Shown: one piece after another, positions 21,644 through 32,000 of the stretch
How the letters are laid out: each line of letters starts with the position of its first letter
Position numbering within the stretch: position 1 is the first letter of the stretch
NCBI GenBank assembly: GCA_030704615.1
Contig: CM060731.1
Location: forward strand, 55,536,221-55,600,220
DNA length: 64,000 nt
Source: Takakia lepidozioides
Taxonomy: Eukaryota > Streptophyta > Takakiopsida > Takakiales > Takakiaceae
Direction of reading: 5' to 3'
Notes under the pieces: model-generated
What the model was told of the DNA's origin: nothing
The model's input: the letters and a program-made list of their open reading frames with translations, nothing else
Database searches by the model: none
Position numbers and translations under genes: made by a program

Positions 21644-23469
21644 TTGTTGCTCTTTGCTAGGAAGACTCCCTCCCAAGTGGAATGCAGGGTCACCAACACT
21701 GCTATCCACAACTATAGCAAGAGGGTTCTCTTTTACGGAGTGACAACTCCTGGGCCTTGGTCTCAATTACATTCCTCGTCCTCTTCCCCCTTCCCGATCT
21801 TCAATCATCACCGAATTCAACAATTTTGCTCGAAGCTTGAGGTTGCGAACGTTCTTCTCCGGCAAAGACAACGACGAGGTTCCTCTTTGGCGCGTTCCAA
21901 ATCCATCATTCAATCCGCCATTGGAAATCTCAACCGCTTGAGGCCATCATTCGAGAAGGTAATGATCTTTTGTCTAGCCGTTTGGATCGAATCGCCCGCA
22001 ATGCACGACCTTGTCTGCCGAGACACTTGAGACTTGCTCTCAAAAGATTGAGGTCGGATCCGGACCTCGTCATCAAGCCGACCGACAAAAATCTCGGTCT
22101 TGTGCTTATGGACAAGTCTTGGTACATGCAAGAGGCGATGCGGCAACTCTCAGACACCGAAGTTTATCGTCCCGTGGATTCCATACCGTGGGAAGAACTT
22201 TGGTCGAGGTTGGAGGTGCTAGCTTGCCATCCAATCTACAGGTTTGCGATCTCCACCAAAGAATGGAATTACATCCGCCAACGCCCTCGGTCGTTCATGG
22301 ACTTTCGAGCTTGTGCTTTGTACTTCATTCCGAAGGTGCACAAACCCGTGCTTGTTGGAAGACCCATTTGTTCCTACAACAACTACATCTTCGAGCATGC
22401 TTCAATTTGGCTCCATCACCAACTCCTTCCGGTACTTCTCAAGGAACCCACTCATTTGGTTGATTCTCTCACGCTTCTTCGAGAGGTTTCCCAACTCGAG
22501 GTCCCCTCGCATGCTCTTCTTTTTACGTTTGACGTGGAATCTCTATATCCCAGCATCATCACCGAGCTCGGCTTGTATGAGCTTGAATGTGCTATTGGAG
22601 GTAATTTCACCAAACACAAAATCTAATCTCGCTAGATTAGTCTTGAACCACCATTACCTTGAGTTCAATGGTAGTTTTTGGCACCAAATTCGCGGGACGA
22701 CAATGGGGAGCAACTTTGCAGTTGTTTATGCTTGTTTGTTCCTTTGTCGGTTGGAGATGTACATGGAGTACGTGTGCCCATCGGAGCAAGAGCTGCTTTA
22801 TCTTAAGCGCTATATCGACGACGGCTTTGGCATCTGGGTAGGCTCCGAAAAGAGCCTCCGGTCCTGGTTACGGAACTACGGTTCCATGTTCGATGGCATC
22901 AAAATCACGACCGCCATAAGCCCGACGGCTGCCGACATCTTGGATATCACCTTCTTCAAAGAAGACGACTTCATCCAAACTCGACGGCTCTCTACTAGAT
23001 GTCATCAAAAAGCCCAGAACAAGTATCAATACTTGCCTTGGTCCTCGTGGCATCCACATCACCAAAAGAAAGCTTTCGTCATCGGCGAGCTCCAACGGTA
23101 CGTAATACGAGAAAGCACCATCCAAGGGTTAACCATTTGCGACTTTTGTTTTACAAACGTCTTCGAGCCCGAGGTTATCCGGCGGCGTTCATCCGGAGTT
23201 GCTTCACCAAGATCTCCTACGACCTCAGATCCGCTCTACTCGACCAACAGACGCAACGCGCAGTTGAGGGTAAACGCCCCCCCCTTGTTCTTAAGCTCGA
23301 CTACTCTTCGTACACTCGAGCCTTGAACTTGGGGGCCACCCTAAACCCTAGACTCCACGAGTTGCTTCAGCAAGTCCCGGAGCTTCGGTTTCTTCCTCGA
23401 GCGATGATTTGTTGGAGGAATCCGCGAAAGCTAAGTTCATTCCTAGTTAAATCTAGAATGATAGGATGA
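21644..23469 (+). pseudogene. Penelope-like reverse transcriptase, endonuclease-less
   Basis: Four frames join into one PLE reverse transcriptase: 21644 to about 21960, 21970-22625, about 22626-23210, and about 23150-23469. Diagnostic PLE blocks are VIKPTDKNLGLVLMDK (about 22072), FIPKVHKP (about 22327), motif A FDVESLYPSI (about 22528), motif B IRGTTMGSNFA (about 22690), and motif C RYIDDGFGIW (about 22810) with both catalytic Asp. The PLE C-terminal block ICWRNPRKLSSFLVKSR ends at a stop (23467-23469). No GIY-YIG endonuclease follows, as in the telomere-associated endonuclease-deficient PLEs (Athena/Coprina groups). Frameshifts near 21960, 22620 and 23150 make this copy inactive, though the catalytic residues survive. 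Confidence 0.88.
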
Positions 23470-23681
23470 TTTTGTAGTGCAAATGTCCCTAGCATTATTA
23501 ATTTTGCCTCTTTGATAGCCCTAGTGTTGATGTTAAAGTCAAAGGGTTCCAACAATTAATTTGGACCATTGACTAATTAATGCAGTCTTCACTTGGAGGC
23601 TAAATTAGTGCTTTAGTGGCATTATTATTGCCTTGGGAATTATCCCATATCGTTTGCACATAGTGAGGGTGCTTTTTCTAG

Positions 23682-23688
23682 TATATAA
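23682..23688 (+). promoter_or_regulatory. TATA box upstream of family-B hammerhead
   Basis: TATATAA within CTAGTATATAAGG lies 37 bases before the hammerhead at 23725. It recalls the TAGTATATAAG of family A. Confidence 0.55.
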
Positions 23689-23724
23689 GGATAGGCTTGG
23701 CTCTTAGGACTTCATCTCTTGGTG

Positions 23725-23767
23725 TTCCACTGATGAGCTTGAGCAATCAAGCGAAACTTGTTTGGAA
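23725..23767 (+). ncRNA. hammerhead ribozyme, family B
   Basis: Stem I 5' strand TTCCA (23725-23729), CTGATGA (23730-23736), a five-pair stem II GCTTG/CAAGC with loop AGCAAT (23737-23752), GAAAC (23753-23757), minimal stem III, GTT ending at 23762 as cleavage triplet, and stem I 3' strand TGGAA (23763-23767). It differs from family A in stem I and stem II sequence but pairs fully, which is covariation support. It lies 256 bases after the PLE reverse transcriptase stop, the position of a downstream pLTR. Confidence 0.9.
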
Positions 23768-24168
23768 TAAAACACCTTAACTCTTTCTGTGTCTCCACAC
23801 TTAGAGAAGTCGAGAGTCTAGTCCTTGCCCGCCCGGGCAACTTGGATCGAAGGGGTGCTCGGCTCCAAGGGGAATCCCAACCCTTGGATACTTCCGAGGC
23901 CTTTTTTCTTTCCGAAGCACGGGCGTATAGAGCCTTCCGTTTGACGCCATCTTAGCCACCGCTTACAATGGGGAAGGCGGCTGGGGGTATATGGTAATCG
24001 TGTCGGGCAAGCTAATTTAGCCCCGACTACACAGTTTCCCCTGTCGTACGCCCGATGGTCGGAGAGAAGGGACTTGGTTGATCCTCCCTCGAGTTCATCT
24101 CGAGCGATCAGAGGACTATGGGCATGCGCAAGCCTCTGCCGACCTAACCTTCTCGTCAGCGTAGCTAC
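23768..24168 (+). other. PLE family-B downstream region, non-coding
   Basis: Sequence following the family-B hammerhead, with one 65-codon frame and no recognised motif. It probably belongs to the terminal repeat of the PLE. I see no telomeric tract at its end. Confidence 0.4.
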
Positions 24169-24260
24169 GGCGTGAGCCCAGCCCCGTGAGCCTGGGAGCT
24201 GAGCTCACGTTCAAGCTTTGAAGCGTGAGCTGAGCTCACGCTTCAGGGAAGCGTGAGCGG
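24169..24260. repeat. GTGAGC/GCTCAC inverted-repeat cluster (left)
   Basis: Seven GTGAGC or GCTCAC motifs in about 90 bases, including GCGTGAGCTGAGCTCACGC, which folds on itself. A similar cluster lies at 38706-38769 beyond the methyltransferase-like gene. CCGTGAGCCTGG occurs here, and its near reverse complement occurs there. Confidence 0.7.
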
Positions 24261-24575
24261 CATGAATCTGCTGGAGAAGCAGGTCCTATAGGCGAGGATT
24301 GCAGGAAGAGGGCCTATTACCGTGGACAAAACAAAGGAGGCCACCATGCACCATGTCTGCAATGCGTGCCAAAAAAGAGGAATATGTAAACATGGCAGAT
24401 TTGAGCTCAGAATGATTGACACAGTTTATTTCAATTCACAGAGAGACGCTTACAATGAATCGCAAGTGCATTTGCCCTCACAAGTGAACGAAATGTATAT
24501 GTTTGTCATAAAATGAAAAGTCTTCACACGGCAACCTGGAAACCAGCATGGGAAGCGGGCATGGCTCGTATGTGT
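24261..24575. other. no recognised feature
   Basis: Short frames only. It lies between the GTGAGC cluster and the 3' end of the transposase gene. Confidence 0.4.
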
Positions 24576-27500
24576 TCAAAGAGAAGTTGGCGGAGCTCTA
24601 CGCGAGGTGTCCCGCTGCAGAAGGGTGATGACTTCTCCGTAGCCTAGTGTGGCTTGGTGAATGAATTGGTCTCTCTTACCGTCGCAACACATAATTACAA
24701 GGTATATGTAATATTGATGCTTGCAGGGGACCCACTTCCCTCTCATGCCGAGAGCGCCCTCACGCATCGTTACAAAATCCGGACAAGTGCACGATGGGAA
24801 ATTCCCAATGGTAACTTGATATTCTTTGGCATGAAGAACTGAGCCAATTGACAGCACTGTGTAAATCCGTCCATACCCCGGGGAAGGGACTTCGGTGATA
24901 CGAGTCACCGTAGCCTGCAAAATTCTAGCCGATTCCATCTTGCATTCGTGATCTGCACCCGAAGCAACACGGCGCACTGTTTTTCCATCTCTTTTTGTTG
25001 GGTGGGAGTCGGCACCGGGTGGAGGCATTGTCGGAGCATGTGGCACATCTGTGCCGACAGTGCATAAGGGCACCACCCGGGACCGTGCAAGACAAAACCC
25101 TCCCTCCTCCAGCATGCTTATCTCGGTTGAGGACAGCGATGTCCCAATTTTCACAGGCCAAATTGCGGGGGGAGGGGGCTTCATTATCACGGAAGGACGA
25201 ACTGTTCCCTTCACGCATCGTGCCATATCGTCTGGGCAGAACCAAAACTTGTGTTCTTTTGACTCCCCACTATGGTAAGGTCGGAACAACCCTGTGAATG
25301 TTGGAGCTGGAGTCCCCCTGGAGCCTTTGCATATTTTTGATTTGCATTTCTTGAAAGAGGGGGTCCGAATTGCCATGCAAGCCACTCTAGATCCTGGTGG
25401 GGTGCGTTCTATATGCCAGTCACTATCAATGCAATCAGATTCCTGCACCATGGCCACCACCTCCTCCAATGGGATTTCCGCTGCTATGCTTGCATGTTCT
25501 GCACCTGCTCCACAGGAGGAGGACCCACCTGGGAAGGGGCCGGCACAGGACTTAGTCTGCACTGGAGACACCTTTGGCACAGAGAAATTGACCCTGTCTG
25601 GCCTATGGGAATCTCCATCTGACCCTGGAAGAGTGTTTAATTTCCTTTTGCATGATCCAAATCTTTCCTCGCCTTCCAAATGGGGGAGCCTGGATTGCAG
25701 AGGGGAGCCTTCAGTGCACCTGTTTAGAGCTCTGGCCATCTTTGACGGGTCTCCGGACCTACTCGCAGCCCTTAGCATCAACAAAGTCGAATCGGGGCCC
25801 TTCCCTCCACCCCGTCCCATCAGAAAATTGCGGTACCTGGTTTGTTGTGTAAGTGCCCGCACCATGTCATCAGCAGTGGCCACATACAAGTCACGACCTG
25901 CTTTGGTAGACTGTTGCATCCAGGCGTTGTGAACAGTCTCTGCCAAATTACACGATGGCATGTCGGCCAAGTCCTCCAAGGACATGTCCTGCAGGAGGCA
26001 TTGCATGGAAATGTGAGGAAGGAAAAGAAATGGTAGAGGTTCTTCAAGTGACAATCGAACAACCCCAAATGAACAGGCACGATGCAAAGTGCAATTTGTG
26101 TTTAAGGAAAACTTGTGAGGCTTACCGTCGTCATGAAAGCTCCCCACTGTCTGTACCTGAAGTGCCAGAAAACCAACCAGTCCTCCAACTCCTTCAGGTG
26201 GATACCTGTAGCAGCACCAGCGGAGAACCACCAAGCCCGGATTGCCTGGTAAGTGCTCTCAGCTTCTCCCATTGAGGTGGCATTCTTGTACTTCAGACAG
26301 AGCCTTCTATGCTCCAACTGAAGGTCAGGGCGAATGCAGCGCTTTGTATGACGTGCCAGAGATTGACTCCAATGGAAGAGGCATGTGCGCTCCCTATTTT
26401 CCATGGGGACCTTAGGATCCCCAGAACCAAACACGCGCCGCACTGCATTGAAATTTGCCTGTGCACTATCAGCCATGAAGCCCGCAAAATTTGTGTTCTG
26501 TATTCCATTGCGCTGCATGACGGTCAGGAGGGAATTCCACATGAGCATCTGGGATTCAGTGTCCTCCGACTGCATATCACAAATTGCTATGGAGAGCACA
26601 CGCTGGTACGCTGGATCATACACATGGCACGCCATGGTTGTCCAACCCTTCACCCATTTGCAGTGATCAAACATTAACCAACATTTAGCCAAATCTCCTC
26701 CAGGTTGCATTCGGCGGACAATGCTCACACCACTGCCTTGGCCCACAGCGGACATCTTGAACAAATACACTTTGGACGAGCCCTGGCCAGGGAAGATACT
26801 GTTTTGAATGAATTCATAGCGACTCCTCCGTTTGAGGTCCATAATGTTGTCCATGAATCAGCAGTGCCTGTGCCCATTCTGAGTGCATTCACCTGGTTTC
26901 GAATATTGGGAGAGCTCAACACGGAGAAATGGTCCATGACTGCCTCAAGGGAATCTGCATCCAGCATTGGCTGTGTCGCATCCCCTTCACCCAGTATGTG
27001 TTTTTCCAGGAATGCCTTGCTAGCTGCAAGCGCTATAGCAGAAGGTGTTGCAGAAGGGGCATTATGGAACTCTTGCTTCAGTAGATTTCTAGCGATGTCC
27101 ACGCTATCCCTGCAACTCCCTTTGGACACAGGATGCTCGTGTGCACCCATATGAATGCAGGCACGAGTCATTGTCTTGCATCGATGTGCCACCTGATACA
27201 TACGAGCGTGGCAAACAGAAACACAGGACGGGGAAAGTTTGCAGAACCTGCACACAAAAGTATTGGTCTTGGGAGGTGCAAGCCCTGGGGTGAAAGGATT
27301 CAGGGGCACACCTTCCCACTCACTTTCGTTTGGCTGAGCGCTGTTTCTCAGCCGAGGGCAAGAAATATTCAGGCACTTGCAATGCCCAACGCAAACCGAC
27401 CTCCGAAATTTCAAGCCAATGTCGTTATGGATGTTCGAAGTTTTTGTCCTGCACCAAGGATGTCCGTCATGTTTCTTGTCCATGCCCTGCAGAAGCCCAG

Positions 27501-28419
27501 CCAGTCCACTGGAAGACGTGGGAGGGTTGAGCTCAAACAAGATGTCCCCATCAAACTGAGCTGGCACGTATTGAACCCGTTGCACTGGAAGGGACTCCCA
27601 ATCAACAAAACGTAGCTCGCTCTTGCACCCAGGCACACCTGCGAGGGCTTTCAATTTTGGAATGACACTTGTTATCTCTTGCAATTCGTCATCATCCAAT
27701 AAGGGAGTTTGCACTGGCGGAGGAATCTCAGAAACATCCTCCGAGGACGAGTCCGAAAGAGTAACGAAGGTAGTGGATGTGCTCACCTCTTGTTTCACAG
27801 GAACTGTGCCCTTCTGTTGCACGACCGATGCTGCAGTGCCAGGGGTAACGACTGATCCTGCTGATTGTCTTCTCTCTTTTCCAAGGACACGGTATGTTCC
27901 TGGAAGGACTCTCCACTTCCTTCCACACTCGCCAACCAAGGGTTTCTCCAAGTGCCCAGAATCCAAATTCCCATCCTCGTCATACACCTCTTTCTGAACA
28001 AGCAGAGAACCCAACTCCAGCGGGAACACTGTAACCAGCTCATCCTCATGAACAACTGCATACCCATCGTCGTCTGCAGTGGCAGTCAGTGGAAGAGTAC
28101 CTGCATTGGAATGGAATCGAGCGAGTGCATCTCGCTCCCTCGACATGTTTTCCAGCACTGAACGAAACTGCCGATTCAGAACGGAATCCCCGAACTGAGA
28201 GCCCGTAATTATCGAAAGTGGAAATACCACCAGCAAACTGAGGTCAACAAGGGTAGCACCAAACCAAAGGCTGCCGGCGATGCATGCCAAGGATGTAGGG
28301 ATGACGTGCACCTTCACCTCCCACCAACCAGAAAAACCGTTTTGAAAGACCAGAGCCACAAGAAGCCGTACTGTTTTTGGATGGAAAACAAACCCTGAAA
28401 ATGACATGAAACCATCCAT
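24576..28419 (-). CDS. Mutator-like (MULE) transposase with SWIM zinc finger, near-intact copy
   Basis: Minus strand, read 28419 to 24576. The N-terminal part (28419 to about 26850) is an acidic linker, then a Cys/His-rich domain beginning GHPWCRTKTSN with CVGHCKCLNISCP and CRFCKLSPSCVSVCHARMYQ. The core (26854 to 26126) has the first DDE aspartate region, IAICDMQSEDTESQM, and the second, GFMADSAQANFNAVRRVFG, followed by CLFHWSQSL. An intron of 137 bases (25989-26125, GTAAGC to CTGCAG) precedes the acid-bearing block MPSCNLAETVHNAW. The C-terminus has a SWIM finger, CTCPDFV then PCKHQYY. One frame change near 26850 joins the first two parts. This is the cut-and-paste enzyme of a Mutator-like DNA transposon. 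A conserved intron at the same place in the copy at 60.4-63.6 kb supports the model. Confidence 0.78.
25989..26125 (-). other. intron in MULE transposase
   Basis: Donor GTAAGC follows FRYRQWGAFMTT and acceptor CCTGCAG precedes DMSLEDLADMPSCN. Splicing rejoins the core to the block with the catalytic Glu. The second copy has an intron at the equivalent place (about 61269-61351). Confidence 0.7.
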
Positions 28420-29088
28420 TATGAAATGACGGCATCAACCCTGGAGAGCAGTAAACAGGAAGATCCGATTGTAATGAGATTGTGTTGCGCCAGAATAGCA
28501 CAGAACAAACACCGACACTCCAAGAGATACCTCGCACGAATGTGTGCAACACATGGTCATATCCGACACAATCCTTTATACCGAATGACCCCATGGGGAC
28601 GGTCACGGCATAAAAAAAATCACAGGGCATGCAGTACAACACACGTGGATGCATATGTGAAGCATAACAATTATTGCGAATCTGGAAGAACTGCTCGGAA
28701 TTGAAAAAGCACTACATTTCTACGGCGCATTCGAATTTGAAAGAAGGCAAGGAGGCCGCCATGTATTGGCAGGCGGCGAAGTACATCTGACATATATCGC
28801 AAATGCATGCAACGGATGTTCTTTTTCTTTGGCGCTTTATTAGCTGGGTAATACAAAGACGACAAAATGGATGAATTCCGTTCGCACACAATATCAACAC
28901 CCGCATCCAAATACGGTTGACAACGTCCATTTTTATTTTTGTTACATGCGATACCAGCACTTGTTGCAAACGTCAAACTGGAGAGCTCCAGGGGCATCGT
29001 GGGGAGCCCTTGTTTCCAGCGGAGGAGAAAGAGAAGGAAGTCATTATACTTCACGAGTTCTAGAAACAGGAATAGAGCTAGATATATA
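28420..29088. other. intergenic region between divergent transposase and methyltransferase-like genes
   Basis: About 670 bases between two genes pointing away from each other, so both promoters should lie here. I see no clear TATA pair or shared inverted repeat. Confidence 0.4.
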
Positions 29089-32000
29089 ATGAGGATGGAA
29101 AGAGTGGAGGAAGAGGAAAAGGAGGAAGAAGAGGGAATACAGGAAAGTGTGGCGATGGAGGAGCAGGAATCTGGAGAAGAACAACAACCCACCATAGTTC
29201 CAGGAACAGGCGAGGAGGACACTGCGTCTGAGGGAGAGACACACGACATGGAGGAAGATGTTGACACTGGCCTCACGAACGATCTGACCACGGGAAAGAG
29301 GAAGGGGGAGAATCTCACCTACATAGTCGGCGAAGAGAGCAGCCCGAAGCGGAAAGGGTCCCCGGCAACTGGGGAGTCTTCTCGAGTAGCTAGGAAAAAG
29401 GTAAAATCTACAGGACCCATATTTGTGAAGAATTCGGCTTTCAATGGCAGGTATTTGTGAAAGAAAGAACCATTCAGCGGCAGCTCAAACAGTGTGCGTT
29501 GCCGCACACTGTTTGAGTTGCACATGTCACTGTTTAAGGGTGCAAAATTCTTCCTTCAACGACACCTTTCTGAGGATGAAATGAACCCCGCACTGCCAGC
29601 TCAAACAGTGTGCAGCAACGCACACTGTTTGAGCAGATCTTTTCAATGTTGTAGGGTGCAAAATTTGGCCTTGGAGTCAGTTATCTGCAGGTGAAATGAA
29701 CCCTTCCCAGCCAGCCCAAACAGTGTGCGGCGCCGCACACTGTTTGAGCTGAACATTTCAATGTTTCTGGGTGCAAAATTTGGACTTCAGGGGCACCCTT
29801 CTGAGGATGGAATGAACCCTGCACTGCCAGCTCAAACAGTGTGCGGCAACGCACACTGTTTGAGCCGAACATTTCAATGTTTAAGGGTGCAAAATTTGGA
29901 CTTCATGGGTACCTTTCTGAGGATGGAGTGAACCCTGCAATGCCAGCACAAACAGTGTGCGGCAACGCACACTGTTTGAGCTGAACATTTCAATGTTTAA
30001 GGGTGCAAAATTTGGACTTCATGGGTACCTTTCTGAGGATGGAATGAACCCTGCACTGCCAGCTCAAACAGTGTGCGGCAATGCACACTGTTTGAGCTGA
30101 ACATTTCAATGTTTCAGGGTGGAAAATTTGAACTCCAGGGGCACCTATCTGAGGATGAAATGAACCCTACACTGTCAGCTTAAACAGTGTGCGGCAACGC
30201 ATACTGTTTGAGCTGAACACTTCAATGTTTCAGGGTGCAAAATTTGGACTTCAGGGGCACCAGTTTGAGGATGAAATGAACCCTTCAATGTCAGCCCAAA
30301 CAGTGTGCGGCAACGCACACTGTTTGAGCTGAACACTTCAATGTTTCAGGGTGCAAAATTTGGACTTCAGAGGCACCTCTCTGAGGATGAGATGAACCCT
30401 TCACTGTCAGCCCAAACAGTGTGCGGCAACGCACACTGTTCGAGCTGAACATTTCAATGTTTCTGGGTGCAAAATTTGGTCTTCAGGGGCACCTGTTTGA
30501 GGATGAAATGAACCCTTCACTGTCAGCCCAAACATTGTGCGGCAACGCACATTGTTTGAGCTGAGCACTTCAATGTTTCTTGGTGCAAAATTTGGACTTC
30601 AGGGGCACCTATCTCAGGATGAAATGAACACTGTGCTGCCAGCTCAAACAGTGTGCGGCAATGCACACTGTTTGAGCTGAGCATTTCAATGTTTTAGGGT
30701 GCAAAATTTGGTCTTGATGTCTGTTATGTGAGGGTGAAATGAACCCTTCACTGCCAGCTCAGACAGTGTGCGGCAACGCACACTGTTTGAGCTGAGCATT
30801 TCAATGTTTCTGGGTGCAAAATTTGGACTTCAGGGGCACCTGTGTGAGGGTGAAATGAACCCTTCACTGCCAGCTCAGACAGTGTGCGGCAACGCACACT
30901 GTTTGAGCTGAACACTTCAATGTTTCAGGGTGCAAAATTTGGACTTCAGAGGCACCTCTCTGAGGATGAGATGAACCCTTCACTGTCAGCCCAAACAGTG
31001 TGCGGCAACGCACACTGTTCGAGCTGAACATTTCAATGTTTCTGGGTGCAAAATTTGGTCTTCAGGGGCACCTGTTTGAGGATGAAATGAACCCTTCACT
31101 GTCAGCCCAAACAGTGTGCGGCAACGCACACTGTTTGAGCTGAGCACTTCAATGTTTCTTGGTGCAAAATTTGGACTTCAGGGGCACCTGTGTGAGGGTG
31201 AAATGAACCCTTCACTGCCAGCTCAGACAGTGTGCGGCAACCCACACTGTTTGAGCTGAGCACTTCAATGTTTCTTGGTGCAAAATTTGGACTTCAGGGG
31301 CACCTGTGTGAGGGTGAAATGAACCCTTCACTGCCAGCTCAGACAGTGTGCGGCAACGCACACTGTTTGAGCTGAGCATTTCAATGTTTCTGGGTGCAAA
31401 ATTTGGACTTCAGGGGCACCTGTGTGAGGGTGAAATGAACCCTTCACTGCCAGCTCAGACAGTGTGCGGCGACGCACACTGTTTGAGATGAGCATTTTAA
31501 TGTTTCTGCGTGCAAAATTTGGACTTCAGGGGCACCTGTGTGAGGGTGAAATGAACCCTTCACTGCCAGCTTAGACAGTGTGCGGCAACGCACACTGTTT
31601 GAGCTGAGAATTTCAATGTTTCTGGGTGCAAAATTTGGACTTCAGGGGCACCTGTGTGAGGGTGAAATGAACCCTTCACTGCCAGCTCAGACAGTGTGCG
31701 GCAACGCACACTGTTTGAGCTGAACACTTCAATGTTTCAGGGTGCAAAATTTGGACTTCAGAGGCACCTCTCTGAGGATGAGATGAACCCTTCACTGTCA
31801 GCCCAAACAGTGTGCGGCAACGCACACTGTTCGAGCTGAACATTTCAATGTTTCTGGGTGCAAAATTTGGTCTTCAGGGGCACCTGTTTGAGGATGAAAT
31901 GAACCCTTCACTGTCAGCCCAAACAGTGTGCGGCAACGCACACTGTTTGAGCTGAACATTTCAATGTTATAGGGTGCAAAATTTGGTCTTCAGGGGCACT

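Noticed and set aside
23341-23354. CCCTAAACCCTA within the PLE reverse transcriptase
   Set aside because: It lies inside the conserved C-terminal reading frame (encoding LNPR) and does not mark a junction, so it is probably coincidence.
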